This document shows, one piece after another, positions 1 to 6,487 of a DNA stretch of 7,854 nt. Source of the DNA: Rhodobacterales bacterium UBA3089 (lineage in GTDB: Bacteria > Pseudomonadota > Alphaproteobacteria > Rhodobacterales > Rhodobacteraceae); NCBI GenBank assembly GCA_002367255.1, contig DFBD01000069.1, forward strand, positions 5,623 through 13,476. The letters run 5' to 3'. The position numbers and the translations under genes are program-made. The first letter of the stretch is position 1; each line of letters opens with the position of its first letter. Below the pieces are notes generated by a model that saw only the letters and a program-made list of their open reading frames with translations, was not told the origin of the DNA and did not search any database.

Positions 1-360
1 ATCATTGTTTGTAGGACACGTCCAGTCACTACTACGTCGGTTGCGGGTGAGTTTCGGAATAACCTCATGGAACCCTCTCATCTTTAATTGCGGAAATGTA
101 GTTTCCAAAGCGTGTTGGTATATTCCTGAATTAGAGTGGTTGTTGTAAGGTGCAGCGAAAATCAGCACCCCGTCAAAGTTTTAGGACTGTCCAAGGTTTT
201 CAGGGCCGCTTTGGGATCGAAACAGTCGCACCATCACAATTGGGAAATTCAGTTCAGTCGGTGCACCAAACAACCACTGCGAACCCAAATTGGCCGATGC
301 TCCAGAAGCGTAATTTCCAAGTAGTATAACTAGAAATGAAAGACGTCCAATTTTGCTCCG
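1..360 (-). pseudogene. possible degraded or partial reading frame at left edge
   Basis: On the minus strand one frame stays open from 360 to the window edge except for a single TAA at 183-181. The part before the stop has a signal-peptide-like start (hydrophobic LSFLVILLG, then ASGASA) followed by NLGSQWLFGAPTELNF. The part after it reads VLIFAAPYNNHSNSGI and continues to the edge, with a possible GTG start at 168-166 that lacks a good ribosome binding site. Two adjacent open stretches of about 60 codons in the same frame, both with protein-like composition, suggest a gene broken by one nonsense mutation. I do not recognise the family; the PYN-to-SGI stretch is only vaguely reminiscent of some glycosyltransferase N-termini. 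No canonical start codon is visible upstream in frame after the TAA at 363-361. It could be chance. Confidence 0.33.
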
Positions 361-645
361 TTACGAAATACTGACACAGTCATCGCCGCATTTCATGAAA
401 TATATTCATGGCCTCTGACAGTCCTAATATCCCTCTTATCTTTGTAGACAACCAATCAGCAAGCAACACTAACCCACATAGTACACGGGGAGCGTGGGTA
501 TATCGGTACCTGAGCAATGTCTCGCGGGGCTCGGGATATTTTCTCCGTGGCACTATAGAATTCCAGAGTCTTTATAGTCTCACACAAAGATAGCCTCCCA
601 GCACCGCTTAAAATATCTGCGAATGATCAGTCACACAGCCTGTAT
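361..645. other. intergenic stretch without recognisable gene
   Basis: No reading frame here looks like a real protein on either strand, and no tRNA or other RNA gene is recognisable. The only structure worth noting is a dyad at 394-410, CATGAA-ATATA-TTCATG, with perfect 6-bp arms and a 5-bp spacer. It could be an operator but has no identified partner gene. The stretch lies between the possible broken gene on the left and the 3' end of the DUF2267 gene, so it may be decayed sequence. Confidence 0.5.
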
Positions 646-1074
646 CTAGTCAGGCCAAAGATTCCGGATGGAGGAAGGCAGCGCACTGCGAATGTCCTCC
701 ACCTCACCCTCGGATATGCGGCCGTTAAAAAGCTTGAAGACTGTACGGATATCCTCTTCGCCCCGATATTCAGGATACCCGGCAAGTTGGGTATCGATAC
801 GGGCGACAAAGGCCCCTTTGTGTTTATCTTTCAGCGGTGTGTCCGATGGTCGCCATCCCTCATAAAAGACACCGCGAATAAGTATTGGCAATTGCGCTGA
901 AAATTGCGCGGCTTCGTCGTGACCCAACAGATCGCGCAAACCTGTCAGTGTTAGCCGAAGCAAATGAAACACGTTCCTGTGATTGCTCCAATCAAGTCGC
1001 TCGGCCAGTTCGTTTATCCATTCGTGCGTCAGTTGAACGGTGTGGTCGATTACTTCTAGGCCCTGTTTACTCAT
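646..1074 (-). CDS. DUF2267 domain-containing protein
   Basis: This encodes a 142-residue, probably cytoplasmic, largely helical protein with no signal peptide or membrane segment. It matches the DUF2267 family over its whole length. Visible hallmarks are the N-terminal helix with RLDW (residues 26-29), the central QLPILIRGVFYEGWRP block (61-76), and a second repeat-like half ending LPSSIRNLWPD. The family's biochemical function is unknown; members often sit near stress genes. I chose the ATG at 1074 because AGGTGA (1085-1080) sits 5 nt upstream. A GTG at 1083, three codons earlier, would overlap that Shine-Dalgarno site and is less likely. The gene is divergent from the transporter operon. 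A near-symmetric FNR-type box lies 78 bp upstream with a plausible -10 (GATAAA, 1131-1126), so induction at low oxygen is likely. Confidence 0.9.
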   Translation of the reverse strand: MSKQGLEVIDHTVQLTHEWINELAERLDWSNHRNVFHLLRLTLTGLRDLLGHDEAAQFSAQLPILIRGVFYEGWRPSDTPLKDKHKGAFVARIDTQLAGYPEYRGEEDIRTVFKLFNGRISEGEVEDIRSALPSSIRNLWPD

Positions 1075-1125
1075 AACGGTCACCTTTCCTAAACTAGCGG
1101 TAAAAATCGTTCATATGTTTAGCGG

Positions 1126-1131
1126 TTTATC
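1126..1131 (-). promoter_or_regulatory. candidate -10 element for the DUF2267 gene
   Basis: Read on the minus strand this is GATAAA, matching TATAAT at 4 of 6 positions. It starts 21 nt after the FNR-type box at 1165-1152. That places the box centre near -41, the usual geometry for class II FNR activation, and gives a leader of roughly 45 nt before the ATG at 1074. Geometry is seen directly; promoter activity is inferred. Confidence 0.4.
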
Positions 1132-1151
1132 ACAATACGACCTCTATGCGT

Positions 1152-1165
1152 TTGATCTGGGTCAA
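1152..1165. promoter_or_regulatory. FNR/FnrL-type box, DUF2267-proximal
   Basis: The sequence TTGATCTGGGTCAA fits the TTGAY-N4-RTCAA pattern bound by FNR-family oxygen-sensing regulators in alphaproteobacteria (reverse strand TTGACCCAGATCAA). It sits in the divergent intergenic region, closer to the DUF2267 start, with a fitting -10 on the minus strand. Other CRP/FNR-family regulators such as Dnr or NnrR-type proteins recognise similar sites and cannot be excluded. Confidence 0.68.
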
Positions 1166-1184
1166 CGCGGATTTCCCACCGTAA

Positions 1185-1198
1185 TTGATTTGAGTCAA
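1185..1198. promoter_or_regulatory. second FNR/FnrL-type box, transporter-proximal
   Basis: The sequence TTGATTTGAGTCAA again fits TTGAY-N4-RTCAA. Its centre is 33 bp (about three helical turns) from the first box, so both sites face the same side of the DNA. On the plus strand the hexamer at class II distance (TCTCAT, 1221-1226) matches TATAAT at only 4 of 6 positions, so control of the transporter operon is possible but not clear. It might instead be an upstream site acting on the DUF2267 promoter or a repressor site. Confidence 0.62.
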
Positions 1199-1237
1199 AT
1201 ATTTTCCGAGAGAATCGTGTTCTCATGCATTTGTGTC

Positions 1238-1254
1238 GGCAGGCCGCGTCTGCC
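1238..1254 (+). other. small stem-loop in transporter upstream region
   Basis: GGCAG (1238-1242) can pair with CTGCC (1250-1254) around a 7-nt loop. It lies about 80-95 nt before the binding-protein start and downstream of the FNR-type boxes. It has no U-run, so it is not a terminator, and no known purine riboswitch core is recognisable around it. A TATACT at 1278-1283 is a possible -10 for a separate promoter, but no good -35 is seen. Confidence 0.25.
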
Positions 1255-1332
1255 AGAGGAGCGAGGTGGAATGCTCGTATACTGCGAGTGGTATGTTCCA
1301 TTTCCTCCAACTTTCAAACGGAGGAATAAGCA

Positions 1333-2361
1333 ATGTTTAGACTAAAAAATAAACTTCTAGCCCCGATTGCTGGAGTAGGAATACTGTTAGGTGGCGCAGT
1401 TAGCGCGGCGGATTTCACCGCCTGTCAGGTGACTGACACTGGCGGGATTGATGACAACAGCTTTAACCAAACCGCCTGGAAAGGTGTTCTGGATGCGCAG
1501 GAAAAACTGGGCATTGGAGGACGTTTTCTGGAGTCACAAGCCGAAACGGATTATGAGGCCAACATTGTCTCGCTGCTCGGCGGACAATGTGATGTTATCA
1601 TAACCGTTGGTTTTCTGCTGGGAGACGCGACCAAGGCGGCGGCCGAAGCCAATCCTGATCAAAAATTCTCGATTGTCGATTATGCCTATGATCCGGCAAT
1701 CCCGAATATTCTTGGGCAGGTATATGCAACCGACGAGGCCGCATTTATGGCCGGATACCTGTCGGCTGGAATGACCGAGACGGGTATTCTGGGCACTTTT
1801 GGCGGTATCAATATTCCACCTGTAACGATCTTTATGGATGGTTTCGTACACGGTGTTAACTACCACAACGCCCAAAAAGGCACGAGCGTTACTGTACTTG
1901 GGTGGGATGTTGAATCCCGAGAAGGTCTATTCACCAACAACTTCGACTCGCTGGATGACGGACGAGCTTATGCGCAGAACCTTTATGACGAGGGTGCGGA
2001 TATTGTTCTTCCTGTCGCCGGTCCTGTTGGACTGGGTTCGGCGGCCCTTGCCGATGAACTTGGTGTGGACAAGCTGAAAATCATCGGTGTGGATGCAGAT
2101 TTGTATCTGACCGACCCAGCAAAACAGCACGTCTATCTGACATCGATCACCAAACGTATGGATGCGACCGTGCTCAGTGTGATTGAGGCGGCATTGGAAG
2201 GCACGTTTGAAGGCGGACTTCTTGTCGGTACACTTGCTAATGGCGGTGTTGATTTAGCGCCGTTCCATGACATGGACGCCATGGTTTCCGATGAGCTGAA
2301 ACAGGAACTTGACGATATCCGTCAGGGCATCATCGACGGTTCGATTTCGGTCGGCGATTGA
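1333..2361 (+). CDS. BMP family ABC transporter substrate-binding protein (PnrA-like nucleoside binder)
   Basis: This is the 342-residue periplasmic solute-binding component of the downstream ABC importer. A type I signal peptide is clear: basic MFRLKNK, hydrophobic core, and VSA cleavage site near residue 25. There is no lipobox cysteine, so it should be soluble periplasmic rather than a lipoprotein. Family hallmarks are DDNSFNQTAWKG (40-51), ILGQVYATDEAAFMAGYLSA (126-145), IIGVDADLYL (250-259) and SITKRMD (271-277), matching Bmp/Med/PnrA proteins that bind purine nucleosides. The SFNQ and GVDAD segments line the ligand pocket in known members. GGAGG at 1320-1324 lies 8 nt before the ATG. 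It is the first gene of the operon and is separated from the ATPase gene by 85 bp holding a hairpin. Exact ligand (adenosine, guanosine, inosine or other) cannot be read from sequence. Confidence 0.95.
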   Translation: MFRLKNKLLAPIAGVGILLGGAVSAADFTACQVTDTGGIDDNSFNQTAWKGVLDAQEKLGIGGRFLESQAETDYEANIVSLLGGQCDVIITVGFLLGDATKAAAEANPDQKFSIVDYAYDPAIPNILGQVYATDEAAFMAGYLSAGMTETGILGTFGGINIPPVTIFMDGFVHGVNYHNAQKGTSVTVLGWDVESREGLFTNNFDSLDDGRAYAQNLYDEGADIVLPVAGPVGLGSAALADELGVDKLKIIGVDADLYLTDPAKQHVYLTSITKRMDATVLSVIEAALEGTFEGGLLVGTLANGGVDLAPFHDMDAMVSDELKQELDDIRQGIIDGSISVGD

Positions 2362-2383
2362 TAAGCACATCGATGTAAACTTT

Positions 2384-2414
2384 CCGCCGCCGTGGACGTA
2401 AACCTTGGCGGCGG
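2384..2414 (+). promoter_or_regulatory. intercistronic GC-rich hairpin
   Basis: CCGCCGCC (2384-2391) pairs perfectly with GGCGGCGG (2407-2414) around a 15-nt loop, 22 bp after the binding-protein stop and 20 bp before the ATPase Shine-Dalgarno site. The following bases (GTTTGTCCGG) lack a U-run, so strong intrinsic termination is unlikely. In binding-protein transporter operons such structures commonly stabilise the upstream message and allow excess binding protein over ATPase and permeases. That role is inferred here. Confidence 0.6.
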
Positions 2415-2434
2415 GTTTGTCCGGTCTCAATTTC

Positions 2435-2449
2435 AGGAGCAGCACTTTG
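2435..2449 (+). promoter_or_regulatory. ribosome binding site and TTG start of the ATPase gene
   Basis: AGGAG at 2435-2439 is followed by 7 nt and TTG at 2447-2449. No ATG or GTG is available near the conserved N-terminus. The weak start codon just after the intercistronic hairpin would lower ATPase synthesis relative to the binding protein. Confidence 0.75.
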
Positions 2450-3958
2450 GAAGTCGAGTTACGCAATATCACCAAGCGGTTCGGTGAGGTCGTTGCCAAT
2501 GATGGCATAAACTTAACAATCCGCGGCGGCGAAGTTCTGGGGCTTCTGGGCGAAAACGGTGCTGGAAAATCGACGCTTATGAATGTTCTTAGTGGGCTAT
2601 ATAGTGCGGACGACGGTGAAATTTTGATTGATGGCAAGTTGGTGGACTTTCAAGGTCCGGGCGATTCAATTGCCGCAGGCATCGGCATGGTGCATCAGCA
2701 CTTTATGTTAATTCCGGTTTTTACCGTAGCCGAAAATGTCATTTTGGGTGTTGAGCCAACGGGAAAGGTTGATTATCTGGACCTGAAGAAAGCCCGCACG
2801 CAGGTTCGCGAAATTAACGAGAAATACGGTCTGGAAGTTGATCCCGACGAGTTGATCGAAAACCTGCCCGTCGGCATCCAACAGCGCGTCGAGATTATCA
2901 AGGTTCTGTTCCGCTCTGCCAATGTGATTATCTTTGACGAGCCAACGGCTGTTTTGACCCCGCAAGAGGTTATCGAGTTTTTCGAGATCGTCAAAACCTT
3001 GCGTGATGCGGGCAAAGCAATTGTTTTCATCACTCATAAACTACACGAAATTCTCGATATTTCCGATCGCATCAGAGTATTACGACGAGGGAAAATCGTT
3101 GGTGAGGGTGACCCGATAACTATAACGAAGACAGAATTGGCCGAAATGATGGTGGGTCGCCCAGTCAGTTTCGACGTTGTTAAGGAACCCTTTGCACCGG
3201 GTAAGGTCCTGCTGGACATCGAAGATTTAACTGTGTTGCGTGAGAATGACGACGTTGCGGTCGACGGCATCGACCTGAAAATTCGCAGTGGCGAAGTTGT
3301 TGGCGTTGCAGGCGTACAGGGCAATGGCCAGTCTGCCTTGATCGAAGCCCTGACTGGACTGACCCGTGTGGCCGGTGGAACTGTAAGGTTCATGGACAAG
3401 GACATCACACGCGCCTCGACTAGGGCGCGACACCGAATGGGCTTCGCGCACATTCCCGAGGATCGGCACCGTATGGGTATGATAACAAAATTCACCATCG
3501 CCGAGAATATGGTTCTCGATACCTACTACGATGCTCGCTTTTCAAAGAGGCGCGTTATGAACTGGCCAAAGGTGTATGAAAACTCGGCGCGCGTTGCGGC
3601 GGATTATGATGTGCGTATGACCTCGGTTCACGATACTGCTGGCCACCTTTCCGGTGGTAACCAGCAAAAGATGGTTGTTGCCCGCGAATTGTCCCGCGAA
3701 ACCAAGTTTCTCATTGCGGCGCAGCCGACGCGCGGACTTGATGTAGGGTCGATCGAATATATCCATAGCCGCATAATCAATGCCCGCGATACAGGCGACG
3801 GAGTTTTGTTCGTTTCCTCGGAAATTGATGAGATCATGGCTCTCTCCGACCGGATCGTGGTGATGTTCGAGGGGCGGATAGTCGCAGAATTCGATGCAAC
3901 TACTGAAACACCCGATAAAAACACCATCGGATTGGCAATGGCAGGAGCAGTGGCATGA
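2447..3958 (+). CDS. ABC transporter ATP-binding protein, tandem NBDs (nucleoside/sugar importer type)
   Basis: This 503-residue cytoplasmic ATPase carries two ABC domains, as in the YufO/RbsA-like class, and powers the importer. Domain 1 has Walker A GENGAGKS (35-42), Q-loop Q84, the family's atypical signature LPVGIQQR (140-147), Walker B IIFDEP (161-166) and H197. Domain 2 has GVQGNGQS (289-296), with Gln replacing the Walker A Lys, a canonical LSGGNQQK (401-408), and FLIAAQPTRGLD, in which the Walker B Asp-Glu pair is Ala-Gln. Site 2 should therefore not hydrolyse ATP normally, which is usual in this family. I chose the TTG at 2447 because AGGAG (2435-2439) sits 7 nt upstream and the protein then begins MEVELRNITKRF like its relatives. 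A TTG at 2405 would start inside the hairpin. The stop overlaps the next start as ATGA. Confidence 0.95.
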   Translation: MEVELRNITKRFGEVVANDGINLTIRGGEVLGLLGENGAGKSTLMNVLSGLYSADDGEILIDGKLVDFQGPGDSIAAGIGMVHQHFMLIPVFTVAENVILGVEPTGKVDYLDLKKARTQVREINEKYGLEVDPDELIENLPVGIQQRVEIIKVLFRSANVIIFDEPTAVLTPQEVIEFFEIVKTLRDAGKAIVFITHKLHEILDISDRIRVLRRGKIVGEGDPITITKTELAEMMVGRPVSFDVVKEPFAPGKVLLDIEDLTVLRENDDVAVDGIDLKIRSGEVVGVAGVQGNGQSALIEALTGLTRVAGGTVRFMDKDITRASTRARHRMGFAHIPEDRHRMGMITKFTIAENMVLDTYYDARFSKRRVMNWPKVYENSARVAADYDVRMTSVHDTAGHLSGGNQQKMVVARELSRETKFLIAAQPTRGLDVGSIEYIHSRIINARDTGDGVLFVSSEIDEIMALSDRIVVMFEGRIVAEFDATTETPDKNTIGLAMAGAVA

Positions 3959-5088
3959 ACGAGCAGACAGAAAAATTCTCGGAAAAACTTCTCCAACGCG
4001 CAGCCCCTGGGCGGGTAGAGTTCGAAGATATGGTCGTGGTCCCCTTATTTGCGGTGATCGTAGCGCTTATCCTTGGTGCTTTCGCCATGCTGGCGACGGA
4101 CGTCGATCTGGCAACGATCGGGCGATCCTACATTGCATTGGTGGTGGGTTCGGTTGGATCAGTGAGCGCCATTTCGGAAACCCTGACCGCGGCCACGCCT
4201 TTGGTTCTGGCGAGCTTGGGAATGGCTGTCGGATTCAGAGCGGGACTGTTTAATATCGGGGCAGAAGGACAGCTTTTGATCGGCGGCATGGCCGCAGTGG
4301 TCGTAGGTTTCAATTTTGCCGGAATGCCAGCTTATTTTCATCTACCGCTTGCCCTATTGGCAGGTGCAATTGCCGGGGGGCTTTATGCAGGAATCGCAGG
4401 TTGGCTGCGGGCAGCGACGGGCGCACACGAAGTTATTTCGACCATCATGCTGAATCTGATGTCCTACCTGTTGGTCGATTACATCCTGAGTCTGCCGGTG
4501 GTACAGCGAGAGGGGCGTGCCGACCCGATCTCCAAATCGGTTCTGGATAGTGCGGAACTGCCTCGTCTACTGGAATGGATAGATCCGAATCTTAGACTGC
4601 ATAGCGGGTTATTCGTGATGCTGGCAGCGGTGGCTTTTGTGTACTGGCTCCTATTCAAAACAACATTCGGATTTGAATTTCGCGCCAGCGGTGCCAACCC
4701 CGAAGCCGCGCGCTATGCCGGTATGCGATCCGGATTAATCATTGTGATCGTCATGGCCTTTGCGGGTGCTATGGCTGGTCTTGCGGGCGCTAACCAGACG
4801 CTTGGTGTGCTAGGGCGGGCGACGCCCGGTTTTTCGGCTGGTATTGGGTTTGATGCCATCGCTATTGCTTTACTGGGCCGTTCGCATCCAGTGGGTGTGC
4901 TGATGGCGGGACTGTTGTTTGGCGCGTTGGAGGCCGGAGGCCGCCAAATGCAGGTCGATGCAGGGGTCAGTGTTGACCTGATCGCAATTATTCAGGCGTT
5001 GATTATTGTGTTTATAGCCGCGCCGTTGCTGGTCCGGAAAATATTCCCTTGGGGTTTTCAAAAAAAAGCTCGCGCAGGTAAGGAGTAA
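3955..5088 (+). CDS. ABC transporter permease (BPD_transp_2 family), first subunit
   Basis: This is a 377-residue inner-membrane permease of the branched-chain amino acid/ribose/nucleoside class, one half of the translocation pore. After a short polar cytoplasmic N-terminus there are many hydrophobic segments. The family hallmark FRAGLFNIGAEGQLLIGG lies at 94-111, and the cytoplasmic coupling loop facing the ATPase contains FRASGANPEAARYAGM. It matches the YufP/NupP-type partner of BMP binding proteins. The ATG overlaps the ATPase stop codon (ATGA), with AGGAG at 3943-3947 inside the preceding gene, so translation is probably coupled. The C-terminus is a basic tail rich in Lys and Arg. Length is normal for the family. 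Confidence 0.95.
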   Translation: MNEQTEKFSEKLLQRAAPGRVEFEDMVVVPLFAVIVALILGAFAMLATDVDLATIGRSYIALVVGSVGSVSAISETLTAATPLVLASLGMAVGFRAGLFNIGAEGQLLIGGMAAVVVGFNFAGMPAYFHLPLALLAGAIAGGLYAGIAGWLRAATGAHEVISTIMLNLMSYLLVDYILSLPVVQREGRADPISKSVLDSAELPRLLEWIDPNLRLHSGLFVMLAAVAFVYWLLFKTTFGFEFRASGANPEAARYAGMRSGLIIVIVMAFAGAMAGLAGANQTLGVLGRATPGFSAGIGFDAIAIALLGRSHPVGVLMAGLLFGALEAGGRQMQVDAGVSVDLIAIIQALIIVFIAAPLLVRKIFPWGFQKKARAGKE

Positions 5089-5093
5089 CGGAC

Positions 5094-6365
5094 ATGGCAA
5101 GCACTCTGAATCCAACAGAACCACAGGCGCGAAAGCTGGACACAGCCAAGGTTCGCCAAGCCAGAAATACTGGTGTGATACTGATCTTACTTTCCGTCCT
5201 TGTGGCCTATGTTTTCGCCTTTGGCACATCGGGCGATGCAACGTTCCGCCTGTCACGCCCCAATGATCCGTGGGCGGTCCCAAATCTGGTCGTTCCAGCA
5301 ATGGCATTCAGTTATATCGCAGCGGCAGTTTTGGCATTTCTTGGTGCTCGACAGTTCGTGCGTGGCGGCGTTCGGTGGACGGGCCTTTCGATGGGGTTTG
5401 GTCTGCTGTTGGCTGTTGCCGCTTTTCTGGTCTGGGCAACCGCGGGGAAATCGTTTTCCTTGACCGGTATGTTACAGGCAACAGTGGTGCGCGCGGTTCC
5501 CATCGCACTCGGCGGTTTGGCTGGTGTTCTGTCAGAACGAGTCGCAGTGGTTAATATCGCAATTGAAGGAATGCTTCTGGCCGGGGCTTTTACCGGTGCG
5601 CTGGTTGGCTCGTTACTCGGCGGTTATGTTGGCTTGATTGCTGCTGTCGCTGTAGGGGGCTTATTCGGGTTCATTCTGGCGGCGCTGGTTATAACCTATC
5701 GCGTTGACCAGATTATTGCAGGCGTGGTGCTCAACCTGTTTGTGCTTGGCGTGACTTCCTATGTGAGTAGCCAAGTCTATCAGGAACACCGCTTTTTGAA
5801 TGACGCTCCTGTCTTCCGTCCGGTAGATATCCCATTTTTAAGCGATATTCCGGTGATTGGTCCTATGCTCTTTCAGCAAAATATTTTTGTTTACGGCGCG
5901 TTCATTATGGTCTGCATCGCCACATACTACCTGTTCCACACCCGAAGCGGCCTACGCGCTCGTGCGGTCGGCGAGCATCCACAGGCCGCCGACACCCTTG
6001 GCATCAATGTCTATCGGACACGCTATATCAACGTCACCGTGGCCGGAATGGTCGCAGGTTTTGGCGGCGCATGGTTTACGCTCGGCTCGGTTGGACGGTT
6101 TGACGAGGGTATGACACACGGGCTCGGCTATATCGGACTGGCAGCGATGATTGTCGGCCGATGGCATCCATTCGGGGCGCTGATGGCAGCACTGGTATTT
6201 GGCTTTGCGGATTCCATGCAACAAAAACTGGCACTGCTACAAACACCTATCCCGTCCGAGTTCCTTGCGATGTCACCGTATATCGCAACGATCATCCTCG
6301 TAGCCGGACTGATCGGTCGCGCGCGCGCCCCAGCCGCTGACGGGCAGGCCTACATTAAGGAATAG
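5094..6365 (+). CDS. ABC transporter permease (BPD_transp_2 family), second subunit
   Basis: This 423-residue inner-membrane permease is the second half of the translocation pore. The core hallmark ERVAVVNIAIEGMLLAG lies at 148-164, with the coupling-loop region LRARAVGEHPQAADTLGI further on and a GLGYIGLAAMIVGRWHP segment near the C-terminus. It resembles YufQ/NupQ-type subunits. Compared with the roughly 300-residue core, it carries about 120 extra N-terminal residues with three or so additional hydrophobic segments, which is longer than the minimal family member. AAGGAG at 5080-5085 overlaps the end of the preceding gene and lies 8 nt before the ATG, with only 5 bp between genes, so the two permeases are co-translated. 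It is the last gene of the transporter operon; no intrinsic terminator is visible after it. Confidence 0.94.
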   Translation: MASTLNPTEPQARKLDTAKVRQARNTGVILILLSVLVAYVFAFGTSGDATFRLSRPNDPWAVPNLVVPAMAFSYIAAAVLAFLGARQFVRGGVRWTGLSMGFGLLLAVAAFLVWATAGKSFSLTGMLQATVVRAVPIALGGLAGVLSERVAVVNIAIEGMLLAGAFTGALVGSLLGGYVGLIAAVAVGGLFGFILAALVITYRVDQIIAGVVLNLFVLGVTSYVSSQVYQEHRFLNDAPVFRPVDIPFLSDIPVIGPMLFQQNIFVYGAFIMVCIATYYLFHTRSGLRARAVGEHPQAADTLGINVYRTRYINVTVAGMVAGFGGAWFTLGSVGRFDEGMTHGLGYIGLAAMIVGRWHPFGALMAALVFGFADSMQQKLALLQTPIPSEFLAMSPYIATIILVAGLIGRARAPAADGQAYIKE

Positions 6366-6383
6366 GCGCTGTGTTTGCCAGTA

Positions 6384-6397
6384 TTGACATGTGTCAA
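6384..6397 (+). promoter_or_regulatory. FNR/FnrL-type box upstream of the RaiA/HPF-like gene
   Basis: TTGACATGTGTCAA is a perfect inverted repeat (TTGACA/TGTCAA, 2-bp centre) fitting TTGAY-N4-RTCAA. It begins 18 bp after the permease stop and about 90 bp before the ribosome-associated protein start. Candidate -10 hexamers downstream are TAGAAT (6414-6419, good match but rather close) and TAGTGT (6419-6424, better distance but weak match). The first arm is also a consensus -35 (TTGACA), but no -10 lies at 17 bp from it. A promoter for the downstream gene in this gap is likely; its exact form is not settled. Confidence 0.62.
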
Positions 6398-6487
6398 AGA
6401 CATCGCAAGCAAATAGAATAGTGTAGTAAAGCACCCTGAAAGCCTGCAGGCAATAATGCGGATCCGGATTTTGTAAAGGAGTACATC

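Noticed and set aside
136..593. Short plus-strand open frames at 136-324 and 408-593
   Set aside because: Composition is not protein-like, there are no ribosome binding sites, and the first is antisense to the more plausible minus-strand frame.
638..655. Stem GCCTG/CAGGC over the DUF2267 stop codon as a terminator
   Set aside because: Only 5 bp with an 8-nt loop and no U-run on the minus strand; too weak to call.
979..993. GTGATTGCTCCAATC in the DUF2267 gene closely resembles the core of the small repeat copy 3
   Set aside because: It encodes part of the DUF2267 sequence around LDWSNHR without any sign of an insertion, and the flanks do not match the repeat. Treated as coincidence.
1199..1332. 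Purine or other riboswitch in the transporter leader
   Set aside because: Only a 5-bp stem-loop is visible; no conserved riboswitch core could be recognised.
3034..3498. Long open frame antisense to the ATPase gene (154 codons), and similar ones opposite the binding protein
   Set aside because: Mirror frames of strongly conserved genes, with no family features or ribosome binding sites.
5060..5067. A8 tract near the end of the first permease as a programmed frameshift or slippage site
   Set aside because: It lies 6 codons before a normal stop, with the next gene having its own Shine-Dalgarno site. No product benefit is apparent.
6442..6466. Palindromes GCCTGCAGGC and CGGATCCG before the RaiA/HPF-like gene
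   Set aside because: Short and without loops, so they do not fold as hairpins, and there is no U-run. No regulator is known to match them.
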